Shown here: piece by piece, positions 42,294 to 54,271 of the stretch
Position numbering within the stretch: the stretch's first letter is position 1
Layout of the letters: each line of letters opens with the position of its first letter
Origin: Deroplatys truncata
Taxonomy: Eukaryota > Arthropoda > Insecta > Mantodea > Mantidae
Length of the DNA stretch: 64,000 nucleotides
Assembly (NCBI GenBank): GCA_030765065.1
Contig: CM060990.1
Span: forward strand, 499,214,190 to 499,278,189
Direction of reading: 5' to 3'
Position numbers and translations under genes: made by a program
Notes under the pieces: generated by a model
Databases searched by the model: none
What the model saw: the letters and a program-made list of their open reading frames with translations, nothing else
Told to the model about the DNA's origin: nothing

Positions 42294-42389
42294 TCAGTTC
42301 TCTACAGTCTACCATTTCGACCAATACCAGTTTATCATCGTTTGCAATCATATTCACAGAAGTACCCCGGAAGCTACATCCCTCTTGAT

Positions 42390-42802
42390 TTTATGAGCCG
42401 TAACGCACCCGCAAACCTCATTCATCATAGACCCCATCTCGCACTGCACCTGTCCGACGGGTATATTATTATAATACATTAGACTACATCTCCTTCCTGC
42501 CTGACATTTTGTTACAGGTTTTAGACACGTATATACATTATAATACTTTTTATATCCATGGATTTAGAATTAAATTTACATACGCTATCCTTTTTATATA
42601 TACAGGAACAATCTGACAGTAATTCATAATCCTTGCGACACATAGTTGCGTTCTGCAAATGACCCGTATCAGCATCAACCTCGAATCCACATGTTCCAAA
42701 ACTAACGCAACTCTCTCCTTCCTCGCTAGCACTCGAAAGTGCTACCATCATCAATATAAATACATACATCTTTACCCTATGCGTTTCTCTTTCTCGCACC
42801 AC
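42390..42802 (-). pseudogene. Secreted Cys-rich protein, unrecognised (frameshifted)
   Basis: The likely start is the internal Met of MYVFILMMVALSSASE, a short signal peptide. Then come ESCVSFGTCGFEVDADTGH and CSCIYKKDSVCKFN. After a frameshift near 42.54 kb the Cys pattern goes on (YTCLKPVTKCQAGRRC, then GQVQCEMGSMMNEVCGCV) to a stop near 42.36 kb. A basic HKIKRD site follows the last Cys. It may form one polypeptide region with the next gene downstream; that is not settled. Confidence 0.5.
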
Positions 42803-43109
42803 GTTTAATACAATACTATTAATATAAAAAGCACTATAACCTTTTCTTAAATACCTTTTTATTACATAATAAATAACTTTTTGTTTTTTGCGTCATAAAA
42901 ACAATTTTCTTTTCTTTCTCTAAAATCAAAAGTCAACAAAAAATTCCCTCTTTTTAATTATACCCCTGAGCGAGGTAGGTCTCAGCAACAGATTACTGAC
43001 TCAGTTCAAGGTCAAGGGAATTCCCTTTTCTTAGAAACATACGTTTCAAGGACGGGGGAATACCTCTACCTTGGCGCCAGTAACCAGTTTTGCGGTGTCT
43101 GCCTCCCGA
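42803..43109. other. Intergenic; no gene or inverted repeat matching 20.2-20.5 kb
   Basis: AT-rich then GC-richer at about 43.0 kb. Candidate right end of the viral element, but no terminal repeat was seen. Confidence 0.35.
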
Positions 43110-43275
43110 GGGGCATATACTACTGGTGAGGAAATGTAGCAGTAACTTTATTTCACCTGCGCATTCGGAGAGCGGATATAGTGGCTGGTTGAAGGAACCT
43201 AAGCCAGAAGAAATGAGAGCCAGGACGTAAACATGGCCTAGGCCCTACTTACGCCCTTGGAAATTCAGAGAGAGG
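43110..43275 (-). mobile_element. Scrap of gag-only element 3' UTR
   Basis: The minus strand has the shared block AGGGCCTAGGCCATGTTTACG...TCCTGGC...CTGGCTTAGG seen in the 3' UTRs of the gag-only units, without ORF1 and without a recognisable M block. Confidence 0.55.
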
Positions 43276-43699
43276 AAATAAAGGAATTAGGGTGATGCGT
43301 CTCCGAATGGAAACTCCTTCATTACTGCTCGTAAGTGTTGCTGTCCTGAAATATAAATGGACATAGTCATTAGTGTCTATTAATTGAGTGAAGTTGGTTT
43401 GCTGCTTAGACCTCAGGCAGTGTTGAAACACATGCGAAGCTGTCCCTCCACGGGGGGGGGGTCGTGGTTCTACCAGGGCCTCGAGGTCTGTAGTCAACCT
43501 GAAACAATCATTGTTTAGTTTAGTATACTTACTATGATTTGGCTGTAAGCCTCCTCATTGAGATTGGTACTAATCATGCTATATTGCAATGTTAAGTATG
43601 GTCTTGGCAAAAACCCGTGTCATTAAATTTGTGTTATATTGAGAACTAAATTAGTGTTTATAGTCATATTCATTTGAGTTGCCTTGGTCGAATATTGAG

Positions 43700-46300
43700 T
43701 GCCCGCCTACGACGCAGCCTACCCAATCGTGGCGCGGCTGCACTCAGACGTCATTTTGGTGGGGTGCCCCTCCCCCGGGGCCGCCTTGACTCTAAGAGCA
43801 AGGACTTCAAGGGCCACTGTGTCATGTCAGATAGTGACCATGCCATGGCTAGTGCGTGTGTTTTTATGTCTAATTACGTTCGTATTAGGGCGTCTAGGAA
43901 GTCTTGCATATTGATATGTATCTGGTTCCCCCAGGTCAATGTTTCTATCAAATATTGATAGAGTTGTTGTAATTACCTAAATCTCGGATTAGAGGGTCGA
44001 AATTTTTGGTGTTTCTGTTGTATAAGTTATAGCTTTGTAGCTTAATGAATTCTTCTATGGAATAAAGCTTTAACTCCTCGTGAACCAGATAAGCCGGAGC
44101 GACTGGCGGGAGTTTCGCTATAACTCTCATTATTCTGTTTTGAAGGGTTTGTAGCCTATGTAGGTGTGACTGCAGCATATCCCCAAACTGGTGCTGCATA
44201 AGCTATTATGGGTTTTATTAGCGTCTTATATATCGTGAGGCCCATATTTAGTTAAGTTGATTGTTGATGTTTATGATAGGGTAGAGCTTCTTTAGCTGGT
44301 CATTGGCCTTTGCCGTTACGCAATTTATGTGTTGTTTCCAGGTGATACCTTGGTCCATAGTGACTCCTAAATAGGTTACCTGGTTCGTCCACACTGTTCT
44401 TTCGCCATTATATGTCAAGGGCAGTTGGGCATGTCTAGGTAGTCTGTGTTGTACTCTTTTGGTAAAAATTATTTACTGGTATCTGTTGGTGTTTATTTTA
44501 ATTCGCCATTTTGTGTACCATGGCTCATTTAGGGCATTCTGTAGCCGTAGGTGTAATATCCTGGGCTGTGTGGACTGCGTTCGGCGTGTATGTATTTTTA
44601 TGTGCGCGTGAGTTCTGGCATGTCATTAATGTATAGATTAAAGAGTGTCGGTCCGAGAAAACTTTCTTGTGGAACTCCCGCCCTGGTTGGCCTAAGGGAG
44701 GAGGAGGAACCCCCCACCGCTGCTCGGAACTGACGTTCGCTAAGGTAATCTCCGATAAGGTCGATCATAGAGTCAGCAAAGTTGTATGACTTGAGTTTAT
44801 AAATGAGGCCCACATGCCATTCTTTATCAAAAGCACGCTCGATGTCTAAGAACACGGCTCCCGTTGATTTATTGGTATTGAATCCTTTGGTAATTAATTC
44901 AGTTAATCGTAAGGGTTGAAGCGTCGTTGAGTGCTGAGACCTAAATCCAAATTGTTCTGCAACTAGAGATCTTCTTCAGAATGTGTGAATTCATTCGTTT
45001 TAGAACTACTTTTTCTAATACTTTCCCAATTGTGCATAGTAGGCTAATTGACCGGTAGCTTTCGGGTGATTTTACATTTTTGTTTTGCTTCGGGAGCATT
45101 ATAATTTTTTCCACTTTCCATTGTGGCGGGAATCTAGCTTTGTCTAGAGCGTAGCTAGATATTTTGCCTATGAGCAGTAATGCTCCCCGCGGGAGGATAT
45201 TGAGAACCGCATTGAGTATAGCGTCAGGTCCGGGAGTCTTCCTGTTGGGCAGCTGTGCGATGATCCAACCTATTTCGCCTGCATTAGTTTCTCGCATTTT
45301 GTTATGTGTGATCGAATAGTCGGTTTGACTTACTTCGTTCTAAATTTCTTGTATTTGATTAACTTGCCCTCCTAGAGGGTTGGGTCTGAAGGTGTCTTCA
45401 AGATTCGATGCAAAGCCATCCGCTTTGCCCTGAGGGGTTTCAGTTATCGTGTTATTAAGATGATTAATTAGAGGAGGTATGTTTGTTTTTGATCGCGTGA
45501 GGCATTTTGCTATGCGCCAAACCGAGTTTGTTTGCGGATTGAGATTTTCAAGGGTTTGATTCCATTGGTTGCCCACATATTTTCTAGTTCGGGCTTTTGT
45601 CTCGTTCCTGAGCTCGATGTATTCTTGTTGATGAACCTGATTCCTAGTTCTTTGCCATTTGCGCCTTGCCGTGTTGCAATTCTGATTCAATGATTTAGTA
45701 TCTGTCGGGTATTGGGCGTTTATTGTAGGCTTGTATTTAAGCGGTGCGCATTTAAGTGTCGCTAGTTTTATTGCTAAGTCTTGTTGTCTATAATTTTATC
45801 TTGCGATTGTGGCGAGTTTATTTGTAAATTAGGGAGATAGTGCTCGACGGTATTCTTAAACTCCTCCGAAACTACTTTATTAGCCTAAGCGGTTCCGCTT
45901 CAAAAGCTACCGGAGGTGCAATTTCTATTAGGACCGGTAAGTGAGCTGACGTTAATTCGTTTAAAACGTTAAATTCTATAGCAAACGAAATGTTTTTCAT
46001 TATGGCAATATCCGGAACATCTGGCTTGTGATTCTTGTTATACGGGATATGATAAAGTTAGTATTATTAACGTAGTGTGATAATTTTGTACCCTGCGGAT
46101 TCGGGCTTATACAATGCCATAGCGGATACTTATAGTTATAGTCCGCGGCCGCTATGACCTTTGCCCCTAAATTCATAATTTGTCTATGTCCCCTGTATCT
46201 ACAGGACCTTCGGTACTGTTCGCTTGCGGACAACACAGTACTAGCTGAGTAGAGCGACAAGACCGCTAACAACAGTCTTTGACTGGAATCTAGGCGCCGT
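43700..46300 (-). mobile_element. Jockey-clade LINE copy 3 (divergent, degraded)
   Basis: It has the order of copy 1 on the minus strand: an endonuclease scrap (46.27-46.00 kb, KVIAAADYNYKY), a linker (45690-45340, RRKWQRTRNQVHQQEY), RT frames (45297-44941 with RKTPGPDAILNAVL; 44855-44598 with MFLDIERAFDKEWH and AGVPQESFLGPTLFNLYIND), a C-terminus at 44199-43948, and a 3' UTR with CCTTGCTCTTAGAGTCAAGG near 43.79 kb. It differs from copies 1 and 2 enough to be a sister family. Confidence 0.8.
43948..45690 (-). pseudogene. LINE copy 3 ORF2, linker and reverse transcriptase
   Basis: The segments above form the RT of a Jockey-type ORF2 with at least four frame breaks. The YADD box itself lies in a degraded stretch near 44.6 kb and I could not read it. 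ALDKARFPPQWKVEKIIMLPK and SYRSISLLCTIGKVLEK are clear RT palm-entry motifs. The RNA-dependent DNA polymerase is inactive in this copy. Confidence 0.75.
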
Positions 46301-46543
46301 CGGGAAGGTCCTCTGTTCCTCGTGATTTTAAGCGCTCACTAGCTGGCTTTCTCTTCTACTATACCATTTTCCACTTTCTGTCTAATATTTAAGCTCCCAT
46401 CTTAGGTTAGCTTTAAGTGCTGCTACTGAACGGTCCACAAACACTCAAGAACAGTAGTCCAACTCCTAAGAGTGGCCTCAGTAGTAGCTTACTAGGTTTT
46501 TTATTTCTTTTCATTTCTTCTTCTTAATAGTTAGATACTAGGA

Positions 46544-47830
46544 ATGGCTAAGGGCAGCAAGACTACGAAGACCACTAAACCCACGCTTTCACCGACAAAG
46601 ACGATGTCGACTAGGAATAAGGCATTCCAACCCAAGACTTCCAGATCCTCTACTCCTACCTGTCCCGAACCTAAAACCCCACCCTCTAACCTATGTTCAT
46701 GACTCCCGCTATCCCCAAATCCAAATCTACCTCAACATCACCTTCTCCTACTAAACATTCCTCCCCCAAACCCAGCACTTCCAATGACGCAGGACAAGAC
46801 GCCACCAATACACGCACGCCTTCCGAACTAGAGCAGTAAAGGAGGTCAAACATTGCGCCTGTGTATGTTAGCAAGAGCCAGGCCGCGAAAATCCGCCACA
46901 TAATTACAGACTTCGACAAGACTTTCCCAACTAATTATGAATATACTGATATATGAATATTATGATGACACTGCGCGCAACTCCAGTGAATTCTGCTTCA
47001 AGACTTTCTGTTTGAGTGACTACAAGAAACTTGCAGAATACCTCAAGACACGAGGCGTACAGCATTATCTTATCCCCCAAGTAAATGAGAGAACCGCACG
47101 CTTTGTGATAAAAGTGCTGTACGCCGAGATCGACCTGGACAAAGCGATTTTAATGTCATTAGGGCAGTTCAAATGCGCAAGCGCAACAGGCATAGAGCCA
47201 TCTGCCGATGTTTCTTGTTGAACTGCATGACATCCTAGAAAGTAGGAAAATTTTGGACCTCCGCTTTTTGGCACACTTAAAAGTTTCAGTAGAAGAGTAT
47301 AGAGCCGCCGCAGAGTAAAAAAAAAATGCGCACGATTCCAAAAGTTTTGGCAAGTGATGCGAGAATGTAGGTTCCCAACCCCTGTCTGCGCCAAATGTTC
47401 AGGTTCCCATTTCTCAAGAACATGCAGCGTTCCACCTAAGGAACGCACATGCGTTTTATGTGGTGCTCAGGGCTATGGTGCAACTTGGCGAGGTTGCACC
47501 GCATATAACGCAGCGTGTGCTAAGACCGTGCCACGTGTGCAACCTCCTAGGCCTCCCCGGGTAGGAAGAGCCCACACTTACGCTCTGAGGTTGCAAATGC
47601 GGAGTGGCTCACCAGGAATAGCAAAGGCCGGTCACGTTCAGCCCCAGTAGAGGAACCCTCCGTGTTTGGGAACCCTCGGCTCACTACCGAGGTGAATCCA
47701 ATCAGGGAAGGGCGACACCCCCGACCACAACAAACTCCACTCTCGACTGTAGGACCCTCACAAACACAAGCAGTTGGGCCTCACCCTACTGCAACAACGT
47801 CGCTCCCCCACGGGCACTAGGCCGAGGAAA
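46544..47830 (+). pseudogene. LINE copy 2 ORF1 (gag-like, frameshifted)
   Basis: It starts MAKGSKTTKTTKPTLSPTKT, a basic Ser/Thr/Pro-rich head. After frameshifts an RRM-like part (FCLSDYKKLAEYLKTRGVQHY and HYLIPQVNERTARFVIKVL) runs to about 47.2 kb, then the Cys/His part VCAKCSGSHFSRTC and CVLCGAQGYGATWRGC (about 47.38-47.51 kb), the usual Jockey ORF1 zinc knuckles (C..CG..H.t..C; C.LC....pA.wrGC). It binds element RNA in the intact family. Its knuckles differ clearly from those of the gag-only units. Confidence 0.75.
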
Positions 47831-48012
47831 GGTAAGCATGGCACTGGGCAAACTAGTTGGAACACTAGATGTACCCAAAGGAAAAGCTCCGATGAAGAGG
47901 GTAGAGCACCTCTTCAACCAGCTCTGCGACATACTTAGCCAACCGGGATCAGAATAATTCAGGCAGCACACTTTCTGTCAGACTTCGTGACCGTTCTTCG
48001 TAAACTCTAGTC

Positions 48013-50709
48013 ATGGGTAGTACAGACACAGTAAGAGTAATATTCGGAATTGCAACGGCGTTTGTAAAAAGATTAGGAAACTATCCGATTTCCTTCAATC
48101 ACAATCAATACAAATAGCTTTACTGACCGAAACACATGTCAACCAAACCGACCGCTTTTCTGTTCCCGGATACACAGTATACAGAAATGATCGTGACCGT
48201 TGAGGAGAAGGAACCGCGATAGCCATGCAATCAAACATCGACCTTCATCAAATTAACTTTCCAGTGCTAACTCGCGCTGAAACCACAGCTATAAAGCTTA
48301 ACCTTCACAATACTGAAATTTTTATAGCGTCAGTCTACAACCCCCTGGGGGACATAGATACTAATGACATATACAGAATCTTGAATTTAGGACCAAAAGT
48401 AATCGCAACAGGAGATTATATTTTCAAACATTATCTTTGGAATTGTACGGACACCAACCCGCAAGGCACGAAATTACTTAACTACATTAAAAATAAAAAT
48501 TACTTAATTGCAGGCCCGGAAGAGCCAATTTTTATACCCCACATACCGAATCATACGCCGGGCATACTAGATATTTCATTATTAAATAATATACCGTATA
48601 ACATAGACCTACAAGTAAAGCACGAGCACACTTCCGATCATTTACAGGTTATGGTGACAATTAACGCAACAGTCGCATACAAACCAGCCTCTTTAAGGCA
48701 CAATTACAACCAGGTAGACTGGGAATCTTTCAAAAGCACAGTAGATCATTATCTCCCAGATATAGAAATAAAATCCGCTAGAGAGCAGGATTAATAAACT
48801 AGAAACAGCGATTAAAATAGCCACCACGGCCTGTGTACCCCTAATGCAGCCTCACACTACAAATGCCAGATTTCCCATAGACGTAAAAATACTTCAACAA
48901 GCGCAAAACAATGTCAGGCGTAAATGGCAGAGGACTAGAAATATCATACACCGAAACGAATATCACCAAGCGAGTGCGTTAGCAAATGAACGAGCCAGAA
49001 CTTACATTCAAAACCAATGGAATAATACGCTTGAAAATCTAAATCCCCAACAAAATACAGTTTGGGGAATAGCAAAGTGCTTAACGCGAACACGTAGAAA
49101 TATCCCTCCCCTCCAAATTAACAACACCATAGCCGAAACGCCCCAAGCCAAGTCAGAAGCCTTTGCGGTCACACTATAAAATTTATTTTCTCCAAACCCA
49201 ACAGTTGGACAAGATTAACTCGAACTAGAAATTGAAAACGAAGCCAATAACAGGTCAAACACGGGCACACAACAAAATGCGAAAGACAAACCCAGGCGAA
49301 ATAGGCCGGATAATCAAACACCTGCCTACAAGAAAAGCGCCAGGACCGGATAAGATGCCAAATGTGGTGCTAAAGAACCTCCCAAATAGAGCGATGAAAT
49401 CATTAGCAAACATATTTAATTCCACTCTGGATCACGGCAGATTTCCACCTTCTTGGAAAGAAGCCAAAATCCTGCTATTCCCGAAAGCAAATAATAACCC
49501 AGCTTTATCCATAAATTATAGGCCAATTAGCCTGCGGAACACCATAAGCAAGGTACTAGAAAAAGTAATACTGAAACGAATAAATAAGCACATACACAAA
49601 CACAATATAGTAATACCCGAACAGTTTGGTTTTAGAGCACAACACTATCTACAACTACTAAACATGACGGAGGAAATCACTAAAGGATATAACACGAACA
49701 AATCAACAGGCGCCCTCTATCTAGACATTGAACACGCTTTCGATAAAGTTTTGCACGCTAGACTTCTCAGGAAACTTAAGCAATACGATTTCCCAGACTC
49801 TACCATGCCCTTATTAGGGATTACCTCTGTGATCGAGGCTTTCGCACCTTCGTTGAAGAAGCACTCTCAAGTACCAAACAAATAAAAGCCGGGATCCCAC
49901 AAGGAAGTCTCTTGGGGCCGATATTATTCAATGTGTACATAAATGACATGACTGAACTAGTAAGAACGAACAAATACATGTATGCGGATGACTCCGCCAT
50001 CGTAACGCAGTCTATTCAACCTCGAATCATACACTTACGCCTGCAAAATGCGCTAAACACACTGGAACCTTGGTTCGCCAAGTACAGAATTAAAGTCAAT
50101 CCCAGAGAAACACAGGCAATAATATTCACAGAAAGATTACAGCACAGGAAAGGTAAAAGCAATCCTCAGCCGCTAAACTAACAAGGCGAAAGAATCGAAT
50201 GGACTGACCAAGTGACCTACTTAGGTCTAACTATGGATTAAGACTTAACCCGGAATAAACATATTGCTAAAGTCAAAGCCTAGGTCAATGGTCAGCTAAA
50301 TAGACTTTTCCCTGTACTCAACATAAACAGCCAACTTAAACTAAACATGGGGCTTACCCTATACAAAACATTAATTAGGCCAATCTTTACCTATGCAGTC
50401 CCGGTATGGAGATACGCTGAAAAAACGCGTATAAACAAGCTACAAACGCTCCAGAATAGGATAATCCGAATAATAACTAAACAACCGCCAGTTGCACCGG
50501 CCTATCTCTTACACCAAGAGCTAAAACTCCACAAAATTGAAGAATTCATCAAGACCCAAAGTTTCAATCTTTACAAGCGCAATGAAGAGAATATAAATGA
50601 TCTAATACAAGATTTAGGCACATACGAAACCGACCAAAACAAACATAAAAGACCGCTCTCTCTATTTGACAGAACCTTAGTCCTGGGGGAACCCGAAATT
50701 AACATATAA
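48013..50709 (+). pseudogene. LINE copy 2 ORF2 (endonuclease and reverse transcriptase)
   Basis: It starts ATGGGTAGT at 48,013 as in copy 1, with an early frameshift and a stop in the RDR-GG segment near 48.20 kb. The endonuclease then reads LNLHNTEIFIASVYNPLGD and SDHLQVMVT (48225-48794), where SDH is kept. The linker is at 48844-49179, RT entry at 49232-49885 (RKAPGPDKMPNVVL, YRPISLRNTISKVLEK, LYLDIEHAFDKVLH), and the palm with YADD at 49981-49992. The C-terminus ends at 50,709. Fewer breaks than copy 1, but still dead. Confidence 0.85.
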
Positions 50710-51195
50710 GAATACCTAGTCAACCTTGTAATAATACCGTAAAAACACTACCCATGACTAGGTTACACAACGTGAACAATAGTGGCATTCGAAGTCCTTG
50801 CTCTCTGAGCCAAGGCGGCCCTGGGGGACGAGGGCCCTCCGCGAGTGGCACTGGCTGGCACCTGCATCTGTAGGCAGGCAGCCCGCCGTGTGTGCACTCT
50901 ATGAGACCAGGCTTGATAAAGGACACTCTAAGGGAAAACGCAAAGTGACGACGCCAAACGGCGAGAAATACAAATGAATACCAACTAAATTATTAAAATC
51001 AAACAAAATCATCATGTACACTCAACGACGCCATAAGGCGGAGCACAGTAATCCTTAATATTATCATCACATCACTTCTCTTGCAAAGACGAAGCCATAC
51101 GGCTGAAATCAAGTACTATCACATATTTCAAGTCTCACATTGAACTTCGTATATATATCAAAACACACTTTTAATATAGATGTGTATATACATAT
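50710..51195 (+). other. LINE copy 2 3' UTR
   Basis: Shared with copy 1 (2785-3255, minus) and in part with copy 3: CCTTGCTCTCTGAGCCAAGG near 50.79 kb and ACGCCATAAGGCGGAGCACA near 51.03 kb. It ends in a TA-rich stretch near 51.19 kb. Confidence 0.75.
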
Positions 51196-51339
51196 ATAGG
51201 GTAGTTAAATTATATTCGAACCCATTTGCGGCCTCTCTCTACTACGCGAGACAGCCGGCAGTCGCCAGGGAAATTACGCCGGCAGAGGCGGACTAAAATC
51301 CTTACCTTATAATACATGTTGGAAATGTTGACCTTCTGC

Positions 51340-51912
51340 TCCCAAACAGGCAGCATATCTAGTGTAAATATTCTCGCTCACTCTCCGTAGATCAGCAGCA
51401 GGAATTCTTGTGCTTGGTGCAGCTTTGGAGCGTTCGCCTCGAAAATCGCTGAAAAAATTAGCGCAGCAAACAGGTGTATCTCAATCTTCTGCGACAAATA
51501 CCTCACGTCTGTTGAAACCGAAGCCCTATCGCTATACACGAGTGCAAGCGTTAAAACCAAATAATCCCGCTAAACGTGTGAATTATTGTAACTGTTTTTT
51601 CCAAACCATAGAAAGGGGTTTCATTGACCCACAGCTTTTGTTTTTCACTGATGAATCTTGGTTTCATCTAAGTGGACGTGTGAATACTCACAACAGTCGA
51701 TACTGGGCTTCAGAAGAACCTGTGCTACGGGATGAAACGCCTCATTATGATCAGAAAATTGGAGTGTGGTGTGCGATAAGCGCTAGAAAAACAATATGAC
51801 ACATATTCTTCAATGAAACAATAAATGCAACGATACTTGTATTCCCAAAATGTGCAACATTTTCTGAGCTCTGGAACTCATTTTCTGAAGAAGACCAAAC
51901 GCAATGGTAAGT
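51340..51912 (+). pseudogene. Tc1/mariner-superfamily transposase fragment (Tc3-like)
   Basis: An open frame (51410-51799) with SPRKSLKKLAQQTGVSQSSA, a helix-turn-helix, then KRVNYCNCFFQTIERGF. The first catalytic region follows, LLFFTDESWFHLSGRVNTHN, with the DDE Asp in TDES and RYWASEEP. KIGVWCAISA precedes a stop, after which HIFFNETINATI goes on in frame. The rest of the catalytic domain is missing after about 51.91 kb. In the intact family this enzyme moves the element by cut and paste at TA. Confidence 0.8.
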
Positions 51913-54270
51913 AATTGATAACAAACTTTTGCTCTAAGTAACTATATTAATAGTATTTCCATTTGAGGATTGCTTCCTACTGTTTAAAACCAGGAATCGA
52001 AACGGAAACCTATACCAAAGAGAACGCTAATCTAACCGAATGAACACAAATTTTGACAAAACGGAAGGCTAATAAAACCTCAAATTTAACCAACCGAACA
52101 TATCAAATTATTTCCCACTCATTATTTTCATATTTTAGTTTAAATCCTGTCAAAATGTTTACCTATTAACATTTAAAATTCAGACTTATTTAAAGTTGTA
52201 GTATACCTACCTGGGACATTTATGGGAGCTTTACAAAACTACACTGGCTCTCTTCATTCTTTCTTTTTATTAACATTATTATGCAAGACTTAACAATCAT
52301 TAAGGAAATAAACGAATTTTCTGTTTTTCCTAAAAACATTTGACAACTTACATGCAAACTGGAACATGAAGGTAATTCCGTAAATATGAAAAAGTTAGTT
52401 TGCTCACCTCCGCACTACGTTATAAAATCAGTGTAAAGTGAAATAATGATTATTTAGCATATCAACAATATAAGCTGTGAAACAACATTTTTCGTGTAAG
52501 AAAAGGTACTATAATTATACTAGCTGTGTAGGAATGTTGTACTCAAATTGCAACTGCAGACTGTAGGGATGCTTGCTGCTACAACATTTTCCACATTTGT
52601 TATTGATATGTCGTTTCTTGTGTCCTTCGATTCTTTTATGCAAAGTATTTCATTACATATAAAACGGACCGGAATGGTACAAATTTTTCTTAAAAGAGGG
52701 AGCTGCCGACATCCAAAGTTTTAAGAAACAGAACAGGATTTAGTTTTGCTCTCCTCTACTTCCAGCCCTGACTAAAACTCCTACCTTCACATTCTACGAA
52801 GTCTTAATTTACCATAACTTGTTATAATACGAGTACTTACTATTAAAATGTCGGAATTCTTGATGTACTAATATGAAATACCATGTCCCAAACCACTCAC
52901 TAAAAGAATCACCTCACAGAATGAAGTTTCCACGCAAAATGACCACTCATTGTCACAATAAGATAAAGTACGCAAACAACAGCGTAAATCGACATTATTA
53001 AGAATGACCGCCAGCTGGAAAAGTGTTTGCTGTTTCTAAACCAGATCAACTGTATAATACAATAGCATCTCTCATTGGACAAAAAGAGACAGCTAAAACC
53101 CGAGATCACAAATGCATCATTTATTATTATCGGTTTATTTATAGGCTACAATCATCTCTCTGATATTGAACTTGGGTTACAAGAAAGAAAACAGTATTGC
53201 CATTCTTATTGCAATGTACTGGATTTACAGGGTTAAAAGCAATAATTTTCTTAATAAAACCTTGTATGTATGAATTCAATAAGAAATTAAGACTTAAGAG
53301 TTTTTAAGGTAACACTGTTCATTCATAAATCCTCGCAAGTCCTTCTTCCAGAATAAAATGGAGACTTACGAGTTTTTAAGGTAACATTTAAAGGCTTAGA
53401 AAAATACGAGGTTTACGTTTTATTAAATATCGGCCTTAATATAGCGTTCAGACTTACAAGGTTTTAAACGACGATAGAGCAGTAAAAATTCGAATTAAAA
53501 CACACAAAATCTCAAAATGGACCAAAATCAGAATTACGAGGTTTTAGAAGTAAGCCGACGATATGCACAAATAAGAATAAAGCATGCTCCCTTTGTAATT
53601 GTGAAACAGATTTCTAAAACAACTGAAATAAAAATGCAAAGAAAGTTATTAATGTGGTTTAAACAATATCAGCTATTTCTATGAACATTTTCTTACAAAT
53701 ACCAATTGTGATATAAACCAATGGCACAAATGCTCTGCAAAGAAGTTTTTGTATCTTTATATTAAATCTTTAAATGTAAGACATTCTGGGATCTTTTACA
53801 TACATTTGGTCAGAAGGTTAATTTATAGGACACCTCCAGTAAATGTAAGACATCTGGTCATGTTAACAACATTACTTTGAAAATAAACCTTGAGTCATTC
53901 AAAAGCAATACGTTTTTAAATACTCAACATTTTTTAAAAGTTAGCATTATTTTTCAGATAAAGGACAATCTCAAATAGAAAACACATGAGACATACGTTT
54001 CAAGTAACTTAAGTAAAAGCATATATGCCCTGAGGATGTTAGGCCAAAATGCTAGCCTTGCAGAGTTAAAATAGCTTATTTTTCTCACATATATGGCATA
54101 ATAAAATGTGATATAATATTTTGGGTTAATTCACTAGAATCCAAGACAATATTTTATTAAACACAAATAAGCTATTTGAGAGCTAGTGGTAAAAAACGTT
54201 ATGCCTCTGAAAACCATTATTCCAAAGATTAGATATACTTCCATTGGCAAGTGTTTATACATTAAAATTA
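51913..54270. other. No gene; AT-rich with one set of degenerate short repeats
   Basis: No frame with a domain. Repeats near 53.22-53.56 kb are listed separately. Confidence 0.45.
53220..53560 (+). repeat. Degenerate repeat of the form ACTTACGAGGTTTTAAGGT
   Basis: GACTTAAGAGTTTTTAAGGTAAC (53.29 kb), GACTTACGAGTTTTTAAGGTAAC (53.36 kb), TACGAGGTTTACG (53.40 kb), GACTTACAAGGTTTTAAACG (53.45 kb) and AATTACGAGGTTTTAGAAG (53.53 kb) recur about every 40-80 bases. Origin unknown. Confidence 0.6.
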
Positions 54271-54271
54271 G

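Larger units (their letters stand above)
46480..51195 (+). mobile_element. Jockey-clade LINE copy 2 (5' UTR, ORF1, ORF2, 3' UTR)
   Basis: The most complete LINE of the window, plus strand: ORF1 from 46,544, ORF2 from 48,013, 3' UTR from 50,710 to about 51,195. ORF2 and the 3' UTR are close relatives of copy 1. It begins back to back with copy 3, whose 5' end is near 46.3 kb. Confidence 0.85.

Noticed and set aside
20174..43109. Terminal inverted repeats of the Maverick
   Set aside because: AGTATTTGGC near 20.46 kb looked like a possible end, but I found no reverse complement near 39.0, 42.9 or 43.1 kb, so no border is called.
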